DNA of 56,807 nucleotides, from positions 19,301 through 76,107 of the forward strand of contig RWJK01001590.1 of NCBI GenBank assembly GCA_004335835.1, given 5' to 3'. Shown piece after piece: positions 1 through 10,721 of this stretch (positions within the stretch are counted from its first letter, which is position 1; every line of letters starts with the position of its first letter). The notes beneath the pieces are model-generated. The model did no database searches, was not told the DNA's origin, and worked only from the letters and a program-made list of their open reading frames with translations. This DNA comes from Scenedesmus sp. ARA3. Its lineage: Eukaryota; Chlorophyta; Chlorophyceae; Sphaeropleales; Scenedesmaceae. The translations under genes and the position numbers were made by a program.

Positions 1-66
1 TGCTTGACCCAGGTAGGCTGTGCCATACTGTGGTGCTTGACCCAGGTAGGCTGTGCCATACTGTGG
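1..66. repeat. 33-bp tandem repeat, two copies
   Basis: Two consecutive identical 33-bp units (1-33 and 34-66), beginning TGCTTGACCCAGGTAGGCTG, followed by a short further fragment of the unit. The repeat lies in what should be an intron of the neighbouring minus-strand vWA gene, and the array may continue beyond the window edge. Confidence 0.9.
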
Positions 67-157
67 TGCTAGAGCACCTCAAGCACACATGACATGATGG
101 TGCTAACAAGCAGGCGATGTGGCACTGCTGTCCCGAGATACCCTCAAGCGTACTCAC

Positions 158-2308
158 CGCCAGCACATCACCCACAGACTCCCAAGAGATGGCACTGACA
201 GATGGCATGGCTGTGCTGCCTGCTGCTGCTGCCGCTGCTGTTGCTGCTGCTGCCTTCACATCTTCCAGCGTAACGCTGAAGTGCCCGCGCTGCTCTGCAG
301 GCAGCTGCTCCAAGATGCTGTCCCTCAACTCCTGCAGCTTGCTCAACTCAGCAGCTGCTTCCACTGCCTCTGTGGATGTGTTTACCTTGCTGCACAGTGC
401 GATGTAGCGCGCTGCGTGCCACACAAACTGCAGCTGCTCTGCAGGCGCAGTCATGCCCAGCGCACGCTTCTGCCACTTGGAGCCACACACTGCAGACAGC
501 AGCAGCAGAAGTTGGAGGACAGCATAGTAGCAACATAACACAGCTAAGCAATTGGCAGTAACATGCTGCAGCACAACACACACCCGCGCTGCAGGCATGG
601 CCGCCACTGTGGAAGAGCTTGCCATGAAGCACAGCAAAGGGCAAGCCGGCAGCTGGCTCCTGCAGCCTATGCAGCACTGAGTTGCACACAAACACAACAG
701 GCGCATGTTAGCAAGCATGATTATGGCTGATCCAAGAAGCCCTGCACCCTGCGCACCTGCCACCATGCGCTCCATGGCGACTACAAACAGCAGCAATGCA
801 TGGCACAGATCAGCAGGGCTGACCCTGACAGCACCTTACCTGCCACCATGCGCTCCATGGCAATCGCAAACAGCGCCTTGCTGTCGCCATACGCCACGCT
901 GCCCAGGTCGTCAGCCTCGCTGCTGACATCAGCACGCAGGCCTGACACATCAACCAGCCTGAAGCCCTCCAGCTGTGCAGCAGCACTGCCAGCAGGACCA
1001 TTGTCCTGCTGTGGTTGTGGCAGCGCCGCTCCCTCCATGCGCGAAAGCAGCATCTTCACCACAGTGGTGAGCCCATTAGCCAGCACAGTAGGGTTGCGGC
1101 TCTCAGGCTGCATCAGCATGCCACCTGTTTGCTGCGCAAAGCAGCCGTACAGCCGCATCAGCAACGTGTCTGGCTCACTGTCGCCGGCATACACCACGCA
1201 GTTGAGCACCAGGTTCCCTGCAAAGTGCTGCAGCGCTGTCGCACGGAAGCACTTGATTGCGTCGCCGGCATCTGCTGCTGACAGGCCGCGCTGTGAGGTG
1301 AGGTAAGTCAGCTCGTGGCGTGCTGTCATGCTGTCAGGGTCGCTGGCAAGGTGTGGCCGGGCGTCTGTGATGAGGAAGGCGACAGTAGGCAGGGAGGGGT
1401 CCAGGTCGGTGGTGCGCGCCAGCGCAGCCTGCAGTATAGGGCATATGTGGAGGCAGCAGGAGGACGTCAGCTTTGTGGCGGAACAGGTATGAGTGAGCTT
1501 GCGAGAGGACGTGTAGTCAGGCGGGTGTGACAAGCTCATGCACAATGGTGTGCGCGACTGCAACAAGGTCATACCTGGTCATACCCGGGTGCCTGTGCAG
1601 CAGCAGCAGCAATTGCTGCCACATGTGCAGTGCATGCCGTCAGGCCATCCGCCCACTGCAGCACGCAGGATTGTACAGTCACTGCACACACACCCCTCCT
1701 TGAATTCAACACAAAGCAGAGTCAGTCTCACCTTTTGGTTCTCAGGCCCATCGTCGCCGCATGCACGCACGGAGGGCTCATCAGGCGGCGTTGACAGCTT
1801 GATGCTGTCGATGTACTCCTGCGCTTCCTGCAAGCAGCTTGTCTCCTTCAGGGACACCTGCAGCGCAACGCCAGGCCAGGCGTGTGTTATGAATTTGGCT
1901 AGTGGTACTTTGCTCCAGTGGAAGCATAACAAGTGGCCAGCTACATGCTGTATGTTTGCCGAGCAGCTTGAGTTGTATCGCGCATGGAAACGGCATGCAT
2001 GTGCATGGCATGCCAGCTGCTGACCTGGCGTACTAGTATGCTACAGCACAATGCAGCACAACGACACGAGCATTAAGTTGTGGAAACTGAGAAAATACAA
2101 GCATGTGGCTTACATGGCAGCCGCTTCTGTCGCCCTCAGTGAAGGTGATGAAAGCAAAGGCCAGCGCTCCTGCTGCACTGGCCAGCTGCTCAGAGCAGAG
2201 GCGGACCATCTCTGCCACGGCCTGCTTGACCGCTTCAATTTCGTTCGACATTGAGCCGGTGATGTCCAGGATGATGAGCACACGCAGGGAGGCGTCGGTG
2301 GCTTCCAT
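158..2308 (-). CDS. von Willebrand factor A (vWA) domain protein, 3' part outside window
   Basis: Exons on the minus strand: 2308-2114, 1857-1732, 1428-840, 489-158; phases match at each junction (0, 0, 1) and the last donor (GTGAGT after 158) leads out of the window. The ATG at 2308 is the only in-frame Met at the 5' end. The N-terminus is a vWA fold: strand LRVLIILD, then the MIDAS motif DITGSMS (D15, T17, S19), a helix NEIEAVKQAV, FITFTEGD, the GDDGPENQKAAL helix start, and LITDARPH with the third metal-binding Asp near residue 129. This arrangement is that of the vWA domain of alpha-kinase-like and related proteins, which bind Mg2+ and protein ligands. No kinase domain is seen in the roughly 414 residues present. 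The rest is helical and Ala-rich. The partner and pathway are unknown. Confidence 0.75.
757..794 (-). repeat. Decayed copy of exon 3 end and its donor
   Basis: In the intron after the third vWA exon, positions 757-794 repeat positions 840-877, with the first 22 or so bases identical. The copy encodes the same exon end (AMERMVAG) followed by its own GT donor (GTGCGC) where the working exon has GTAAGG. The offset is 83 bp. Stop codons between the copies rule out simple read-through, so 840 is taken as the working donor. Confidence 0.75.
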
Positions 2309-2549
2309 GCTTGCCACACAGCAGCAGCTCCCGTGGAACTGGGTACGGCCTCGGCAGTCACACGCTCGGCCCTGCTGCCTGCAGCAGCGACCCAAACGTG
2401 TATCTGGGTTGTATGACGTTACAGTATTGTGTTTTCCTCGGGCTAGCTGCGCTGTGAGATGAACTGTGCTTCAACTCGTGGGCGTGGGCGCGCACTGCAG
2501 CGTGCGTGACTAAGCGTTCACTGTAGGCTGCAGCCAGGCATGCAAGGCA

Positions 2550-2556
2550 TATATAA
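2550..2556 (+). promoter_or_regulatory. TATA-like element
   Basis: TATATAA, 35-41 bases upstream of the ATG at 2591 and about 240 bp upstream of the vWA start on the other strand. It could serve a divergent plus-strand transcript; the only evidence is the motif. Confidence 0.25.
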
Positions 2557-3454
2557 CTGTTCAGAAGCCACTCTCAAGCGATAGCATACTATGGCCGAGC
2601 TTGCGTTCCTGACATTCGGAAGCTCGGAAGGTCAGGAAGGACAAGCACGTCACATGTTCACATGTACGAGGTACTCTGCAGACTGCCCAGCAACGGGCTT
2701 GAACAACTGTATCAGCAGCCGCAATGTAACGCTTCCAGCGCGCAGCATGCCAATCGGTAGGTGCTGGCTGCAGCTGAAGTGTGCTGCACGCTATGTCTGC
2801 ACTCAGTGCAGTGACTGCAGCCTGGTCAGGCTGTGCTCAGAAATACAGCCGTTGACTACAGGCAGTGCAAAATGGCTGGCACATGGTCACATAGATGCTT
2901 GAACTACTTTTCACATAAGTTGCAATAGACGCCATTCCACAAACTTGGGTGTTGGGTGGCTGCTCCACGCCATTGCAGCACACGCTAGCTTGGAGCCATC
3001 GCATACACACTGGACAGCCCCACTCAACTGCACAGTGTGTAGGACACGTTACCTAAAGCAGCACCCACCGTGGCAGCAGCGCAGCAAGCATGACCTGGCA
3101 CGCCTGTTTAAAGGAGGTCTGTGCATGGATTTTGCAAACCACTGCCATGGGTCCAGCCACAGAGTAGATTGCTCACTGCATCGGCTGCGAGGCAGAGGCG
3201 TGCCTTGATAACTTGACACCTTGATACCATGGAGCGCCTGGCGCAAGTGCGCTGCATGACAGCTGCAGCTGTTTGTCCTCCGCACATGGGGCATGTGCGC
3301 AGCACTGCTCGCACATGAATATGAGGCCACTGGCAGATGATTGCTTCCCTGCTCGCAGACAGTAAGAAAAAAAGCAGCCAAGCAGTCAGACGTTTAGCCA
3401 GCAGATTGAATAAAGCAGCAAGAACAAACACTCTGCAGCAGTCTAAAGCGCTGC

Positions 3455-3456
<2 letters not shown>

Positions 3457-3498
<42 letters not shown>
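3457..3498. repeat. (CTG)14 microsatellite
   Basis: Fourteen uninterrupted CTG units in intergenic DNA. They create spurious poly-Leu, poly-Ser, poly-Gln and poly-Ala frames that are not genes. Confidence 0.97.
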
Positions 3499-3499
<1 letters not shown>

Positions 3500-4107
3500 C
3501 CGGTGCCACAGTAGGGGCAGCTGCCACTGCCAAGTGCTTTTGTGATCAACCACACATCCTTCAGTTTCCAAGCGCAGAGCAGTTTCCAACAGCAGCCAGC
3601 TGGATGCATTATGCATTGGCAGCAAACCATCACTGTCGGCAAGTTTCTGCCCTAGGTGTGTCAGGGTGCCCTGGACAATGCCGCACCACAGTAGTCAGCA
3701 TCCAGGACAGAATGACCAGTTCATGATGGTAACATATTACACAATACGCAACACGCAGCTCAAATTGGCGTATTAGAGATTACTGATGCATGTCGAGCTG
3801 GTGGGCACACGCTGTCTGGAAACGCGGCTCCTTCTGCTTCGTCTGCTTGCCACTGCAGCATATGTCATGGCACCACTGCTGGCGCTCAGTGTGATGACTG
3901 CGGCGAACCCGTTGCTGCTGATGGTGCTGGTGCTGGTGCTGCTGCTGCTGGCCGCACTGAAAAGAGCGGCCCCTGCAGCGTGCTACAGCATGCGCAGAAA
4001 AGTGCCAAGCCAGCAGCTGCTGCTGCATTGTGGCACTGCTTGTGTGCTGCTTGGTGCAGCCGGCAGTACAGCGCGTGAAAATAACAACAAAGTGTACTGC
4101 CTGTAGC

Positions 4108-7038
4108 TCACTCCACATCATCAAGAATGTACTGCCCCAGCTCTCCTGCCCTGAAAGCCTGCAGCAGCCGGATGCACGCGCCTGTCTGTGCAGACGGGTT
4201 CAGCTGCCCAGCAACCCCCAGCTGTTGCAGAAGCTCATCCAGCTGAGCATCACTGGCATCATATGCATCGTCATCCCCCGGGTGCCACTGTGCACTTTCC
4301 TGCAAGCTGTCCTGCAAACTTTCCTGCAAGCCAAGTGCTGCTGATGCGTGCGCTAGCCCTCCTGCCGAATAGCCGTAGCTCAAGCTGGCACTGCCGACAG
4401 AAGCAGCAGCAGCTAGTGCACTGCGCAGCTCTTTCGCTTTTGCTTCCTGGCGCTTCCTGGCTGCGACATTGTAGCCTGACCTACTGCTGCTGCTGTTGCT
4501 GCCTGGTGGTTTGTAGCCTGGCTGCTGTGCTGCTTGCAGCGCAGCAGCGAGCCGGGGGTTGCTGCTGATCTGGCTAAGCAGGAAGCGCACGATTGCTTCC
4601 TCACCAACCACAGAGTCTTTGATGGCGCCTGTGGAGCAAGTGTGTGACGCAGCGGGGACATAATCATGATGACAGCAGAACAACTGAGCAGGATTTGCAG
4701 CTGCAGTGACAAAGCACTGTTACAATATGTAGAGGAGGGATGGGTCCTGCCGCAGTGCGTATCACAGCAGCATTGGCCTCTGTGATTGCTGCTGGCCCGG
4801 CATGCTGCTGATGCATGCCAAGCGACCCAGCATGCACATCACGATGCGTGCAGCATCACGACAGACACTTCAAGTGTCACACTTCAAGTGTCACACTTCA
4901 AGCGTCACACTTGCGCTGCGCAATAAAAGCCCGCCGTTGCCATCACAAGCACAAGGCCCTGCAGGTTCAACAACTGAAGGTATTGCTGGCAGCACTGCTG
5001 CATAACCACATAGGCCACACGTTGCTGATCTTGCTGGCATCACTGCTGCATCACTACAAAGGGTACATTTCAAAACGCACCTGCCAGCGCCAGCCTGAAG
5101 CCAACTTCATCGGAGGGTATTGCAGGCATCATAACCCCTGGCGTGTCCAGCACGTAAATTGGGGGCTGCGCTGCGACTTGGAAGCCGCTGACCTGCCAGT
5201 AGCAGCAGCAGCAGCAGCAGCAGAGGGCAGTGTGACGGCTGTGAGGAGTGCATCCATTCCTCACCCACACCTGCATGCGTAACAAAGTGTGCATGCACTT
5301 TGGGCAGCGTGATCTGCAAGCTATACCTAGTCAAGCCAAAGACACCAAGCGCAGCCCGTATGATCAGTAAAGCAAACAAACAGCTCACACCTGCCGTGTG
5401 AGCCCAGGTGTAGGCCCAACAGCAGCGCGCTTTTGGTACGCCTGCTGCGCATCCAGCACACCTGCTCGCAGAAAGCATGCAGCACAGCGACGCTTCGGCG
5501 TAAGACACCCTGCTTTTCTGCCTTCTAACCTAGCACCTGTGCCCGCAGCCCTTTACAGCAGTTGCTCTGCCAGGCAAGAAGTCTGCCCCTAGCCAGCATA
5601 TCTCTGCGCTGCTGCTCATGCTGAACCAACACACGTGCCTCACTCGCAGCAGCCAGCTGCCCCTCCCACACCAACAGCAAACAGCAGTGCTTGATGAGGC
5701 TGACTCAATGCACCAACCACAACCTTCGCTGGCCAAGCATGGCGCACAATCACCCTTCGCCCTCCAACCTAGCTGCACTCAAACACACATGCACACACCC
5801 CAACACACACCTGTTGCCCTTGCTGCCATCTTCAGCCCATTGATCAGTGAGGACTTGCCCGAGTTGGGCAGCCCCACCAGCAGCATCACACTCAGCTCGC
5901 TCTGCGCCCTTTCGCGCTGGATCCAGCCCACCGCGGTGCGCAGCAGCTGCAGCACAATGCGACAGTAGGCCCACACCAGAGGGATTGATGTGGCGCGACA
6001 GGCTGTTGGCACAGCAGTTCAATTTGCGTGTAAGCGCTATGCTGTGGATGCTCCTTGGCTATTGGCGCGTTGACAAGGCTGTTGCTGGCGGCTGCTGCAC
6101 CATCTGCTGTTGTGCGTGGCTGCGTAGGTGGGTGTGCTGTAAGGCCCAGGCTGGGTGGCTGCGTTGCAAACCCGCCGCACCAGCATCAGGCTGCTTGCAT
6201 GCCCACATTGCTAGCTGCTAACTGCCACACGTAGAAATTGAAGCTGCAGGCAGGTAAGAATACACCAATGTCATGTACAATCTGCTGCTGTTATGTAAAA
6301 TCTGCTGGTGTGCTGTGCTACAAGGACAGAGAGGTGGGCTGCTGCCGCACCTGCTTCACACTGCGGGGGTCGCTGCTGCTGGCCGGCAGAGCTTGCAGCC
6401 CTTGCTGCTGCAGGCGCTTGAGCGCTGCCTGCAGGAATATCACCATGCCAATGCAGACCATAGTGAGAGGATTCTCTGTGGCCGTTTTGTTGGCTCTGTG
6501 CTTCACGCTACATCATTATCGCTGCAGCAACAGCCAAAGCAACTGAAGCTGCCAAGGGTGCTGCACAGCACACCAGCAGGGTTTGTTGTGTAGAGCTGCC
6601 TGTGCGAAACCCACTTGCTCACCAACAACCAGCACTGGTAATGTATGCTTGATCACCCAACTAGCAGCATGCTGCACTTCAGCAACCATTCCAAGCTCAC
6701 AGCTGGCGTGGCACGCACCTGCCTGCTGCTGTTTGAGATCAGGTCCACTTTGTTCAGCACCACAATGTGCCGCTTGCCCTTCAAAAGCCCTTCAAGCTTT
6801 GGATTGCTAGACGACAACGGTATCTGCACGGCCGAAGGGGTGTTGATGCAAAGCGACCTTGGCCTCCTGCTTGGCTGCTGCTGCTGCTGCTGCTCCTGTC
6901 TGTAAGAAAACCCCAGTTCAAGTTCGCGCTCACCCGAGCATCGCGAACCTCGAGGACCATGTCTACGCCTTTGATGACTCTATTTAATGCGTTGAAAGCC
7001 TTGGCCATGTGGCCAGGGAACCAGGTAATCTTGCCCAT
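4108..7038 (-). CDS. MTG1: MTG1/YlqF-type circularly permuted ribosome-assembly GTPase
   Basis: Seven exons: 7038-6934, 6823-6719, 6428-6351, 5946-5811, 5461-5391, 5192-5081, 4628-4108, with all phases matching; 375 residues. The N-terminus has the family signature ITWFPGHMAKA and EVRDARIPLS. Motifs come in permuted order: G4 NKVDL (59-63), G1 GLPNSGKSS (121-129), G2 PTPGLTR (158-164), G3 DTPG (181-184), then AIKDSVVGEE. This is the order in RbgA/YlqF and mitochondrial MTG1, GTPases that help mature the large subunit of bacterial-type ribosomes. The C-terminal 170 residues are an extension with Ser and Ala runs. The Met at 7038 sits directly before the core and leaves no organelle-targeting peptide. 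The frame stays open for another 75 bases upstream, so a transit-peptide exon may lie farther 5'. Mitochondrial rather than plastid location is inferred from the family only. Confidence 0.9.
4866..4907. repeat. 14-bp tandem repeat, three copies, each palindromic
   Basis: Three copies of CACTTCAAGTGTCA (the third with one substitution) in the last intron of the MTG1 gene. Each unit contains ACACTT-C-AAGTGT, an inverted repeat with a single central base. Confidence 0.85.
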
Positions 7039-8870
7039 GCTGGCCCGATACCAGTGGCCGTTTACTACGTGGTGATTGGTCGACAGGTGAGCACGCTTCG
7101 ATTTCGCATCCAATAAGTTGCTTCAGCCGCTGCTGCAGAACCACATGCAGCCGTCCGTGCTTGCAGCCCGTCATTTGGGTCGCAGTCAACACTGTTGAAC
7201 CCTGCAACATAACATTTGCTTGTTACAACGATGCTCGAAGCCACACAAAGCAATACAACCAAGAAGGTCCAGTACATAGATAACATAAAATGCTTGGAAG
7301 AAGTCGGCGACTGCCAGCATAGAGCTGCAATCCTGTCACAGTTGAAAATGTAACCAACAGAAAGTACCGTGCTTCCTATGGTTGAACCACCAGGGCACAC
7401 GAGGCTTTCCCACTGCAAGGAGATCTCTGACATGCAGCTGACATCATGCCGGATGTCACACCTTCGCAGAAAAAACATAACAATGCCAGACACGTCAGCA
7501 GGTGGCAGCTGCGGATAACCAAATGTCCAACTCCAACTCTATGTGTAATGACACCAACATTGAAACCCTCTTTTCCCGCGGCCTTGATCAGAGTCTTGTA
7601 ATGTGCTGGGCACAGCTGACAGCCACATGCCAGCTGCTGCTGCAGCAGCAGCGTTGCACACAATGTGATAGCAAGACTTGTACGATGCACTGTCCAACCG
7701 CAACTGCAGCATAATCAACACAGCATCAGCATCAGTCAGGTGACAGTGCACCATCATCAGCACCATGACTGGCTACATGGTGGCTTCCATGCTCTTGAAC
7801 GAGATAGACTCTGGCTTGGCGTGCGGCTGCTGCAAATGCACCCCATCCCACAGCAGCATATGATTTGTGTGTCACACGCAACTTGCATCATTACGCGGAG
7901 TGCGCGCCACACATCTTTCGGGCATGTGGGCAGGGCAGAGTGGAGGCAACCGAGTCCTGCCTGCTCACATGCAAGCGCCCGTATATAAATATATATCTAC
8001 AAGCGTGCTGACGGTGCCAGAAACACCCCAGCGCTATGGCTAGTGCGGAATAACTCCAACACCCAACTGTCTCGCAGAGACGCCGCCGTCACCAGTCACA
8101 AAATGTCACTGTTCTTACTCCCGTCAACAGCGCCAGCAGAGCCAAGCATAGCATTGTATACGAGCACCATCTTGCAGCCATGATGTCCCACAGTCCTATT
8201 CAACAAGGGCAAGGAAGCACAATGAAAGCTAATGATTGACCACAGGCGCCATAAGCAGCCTGTGCGCCCTCACCGGAATGCTGTTGAACAAAACAACAGC
8301 GTGCTCAACATACTGCGATCACAACATGTACATGCAACCAACCACAAATACAACCTGCTTCACATGCTCTGAGCTTTACCTGATATCGCACATGGCAGCG
8401 GCAGCGTGATGCAGTATATTCGGTGCAAACAAGACAAAACAGATGCTTGCCCACATGCCTGCTCATGCTTGCTGGCAGCGTGCATCAGATCAACATACTC
8501 AGATGATCTTAGTGTGGCTCAGGTGACCTGGCAGATGTGGCTGCTGCTCACAAGCAGCGCCTGCCAGTTCGCTCATGGAGCAGTCTCAGAAAGCATTGCA
8601 TTGAAACTGCTATAACATGTGTCACAGAGGTTTGTAACAGTGCAGATCATAATGCACAGCACAGCTACCTGGCTGCAGTTGTCCCCACCCCACCAGATAC
8701 ACTTGTGTCTTGATGGTGTTAGTAACCTTGACAGTTGCAGGTGCCCTTCAAACGACCAAATGTGCAGTTTGATCAGATGCACAATGAACGATAACAATGC
8801 GTCTCAAATGCACACGCAAACCAGCACAAACCCCACTGTCACCACTGCCAGAGTAAACAGCTATGTGACT
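7039..8870. other. Region upstream of MTG1; no gene assigned
   Basis: Mostly featureless. On the minus strand, about 7540-7650 gives a coding-like stretch (HYKTLIKAAGKEGFNVGVI) and about 7783-7865 gives LLWDGVHLQQPH ending in a stop, but I cannot link them by consistent splicing or to a family. An AT-rich TATATAAATATATAT at 7982-7996 could be a TATA element in either direction. Nothing is seen from 8000 to 8870. Confidence 0.35.
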
Positions 8871-10678
8871 TCAGCTGCTGCCACCATGCCCTGCGCCTGT
8901 AGTCTCCTTTCCAGCAGCACCAATGTCAGCAGCTTCAACAGCTGCCGCATTACCACCGCTGCCGCTCCCTGCAGCTGCAAAGCAAGATGCAACAGGGGCA
9001 GTTGCTTCCATGCCCGCAGATTCATGAGCAGCCGCATTGCCACTGCCAGCAGCTGCTGGGCTAGCAGCACCACCAACGCTGTCACCCGTCGCTGCAGCTG
9101 CATCACCAGCAGCTGCCTCAGCACCGGCACTGCCGGTTGCTGCGGCAGCAACACCACTGCAAGCAGCTGCAGCAGCAGCACTGCCAGAAGCGCTGCCAGC
9201 AGCTGCGGCAGGCGCTGCAGGTAAGGCATCTGCTGCGGCGCAGGAGCTGGCAGCTGCCGCAGGTGCTGCATTGCTGGCAGCAGCAGCTGCCTGTGGCTGC
9301 GCTGACTGCTGCTTTTTCGCCTGTGATTGCTGCTGCTGCTGCTGCTGCTTCATCTGCTGCTGCTTGGCCTGTAGCTGCTGCTGCAGCTGCTGCTGGAGCG
9401 GCAGCGGCACCACCAGCTGCAGCACTGCCCCTCCCTCAGCTGCAGCGGCCACCTCCTGCACCACACCCAGCACCTCACACAAGCCCAGCGTGGCCTCAAA
9501 CAGACTGGGCACAGCCGCCGCTGCTGCTCCTGCTGCTGCTGCTGCTGCTGCTGTAGCATCAGCGCCATTATCAGCGCCAGCCTGGCTGTTCCCAGGCCCT
9601 GCCAGCAGCAGCCGAAGCTGCGCCCGGCTTGTGCCGCCAGCTGATGCGCTGCCGGCCCCAGCCTGCTGCTGCTGCTGCTGCTGTGCCAGCGCATCCACCA
9701 CTGCCGCAGCGCTGCTCCACAGCGCCTCATCCAGTGCAGCCAGCTGCTTGCCAGCCGCCGACAGCTGCAGAGCCCCAGTGGTGCTGCCTCGTGTGGCTGC
9801 CAGCAGCCCACCTTGCAGCAGCCTTGCAATCACACCTGGCACAGCGCCAGCAGTGCAGCTGCCTAGGGCCCGTGCTGCTGCCTGGCGCATCAGCTGCTCC
9901 AGCACTAGCACCTGCAGGCCTGAGGGCCACTCACCCAGGAAGTGCAGCGCATCCCTGCAGGACAAAAAAGTGCAGGACAACAAAGTGCAGTGACGTATGC
10001 TTTGAGAGGTTTGGGGCAGATGGATGCGCGTCCCTGCAGGAAACAATGTGCAGTTTGGTTTAGGATGTATCAGGTGTGTGGGGCACCAGTACTAGCACCT
10101 GCAGGCCTGAGGGCCATTCGCCGAGGAAGTGTAGGGCATCCCTGCAGGGCAACAGCATGCAGTGTGGTTTAGGATGTGTCATATGGGTGGGGCACCAGCA
10201 CTTGCAGGCCTGAGGGCCATTCGCCCAAAAAGTGCAGCGCGTCCCTGCAAAGAGAAGAGACATGAAAGTGCAGTGTGGTTGAGGAGTTGGGTATGAGGGA
10301 CATGCAATGCTGAACGCTTAGTCAGCAGTCATGCGTCAGTACTTGTGGAGGTGTCGCTGCTTGCGATGGTGCTCCAAAGCAGGCATTGTCTGTCCTGTTT
10401 CAATCACAGCAAGGGGCACCGCAGGGAGCCTCACCTCGTCAGTTGCAGCGCCTCTCGTGCTGCAGCAACAGCGGGCGGCACCACAGCACCACTAGCAGCA
10501 GCAGCTGGCATGCCGCTCTTGCTGCTAGCTGGCCTCTGCACTCCTGCTGCAGCCGCATCAGCACGCGCAAGGCTTGCTGCTGCTGCTGCTGGTCGGTCAT
10601 TCGGCTGTTTGTTTGCAGCAGAACCGCCTGTGTGTGCAGGTGATGCAGTGTGAGCTGCCTGCTGCTCTGCTGCCGCCT

Positions 10679-10721
<43 letters not shown>

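Larger units (their letters stand above)
2309..4107. other. Intergenic stretch between vWA gene and MTG1
   Basis: No gene can be supported here. A TATATAA at 2550-2556 precedes an ATG at 2591 that opens a 103-codon plus-strand frame (to 2902) of no recognisable family. A donor-like GGTCAGG follows its 13th codon, so a divergent spliced gene is possible but unproven. A second frame at 3786-4106 starts with ATG and is Leu-rich because it reads CTG repeats; I do not call it. Confidence 0.4.

Noticed and set aside
3108..3726. Open frames with long Leu, Ser, Gln or Ala runs
   Set aside because: They are readings of the (CTG)14 microsatellite in different frames; no splice sites, family resemblance or consistent start support a gene.
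7783..7865. GDSL-esterase-like ending (WDGVHLQQ)
   Set aside because: The match is a few residues long and no upstream catalytic block can be spliced to it.
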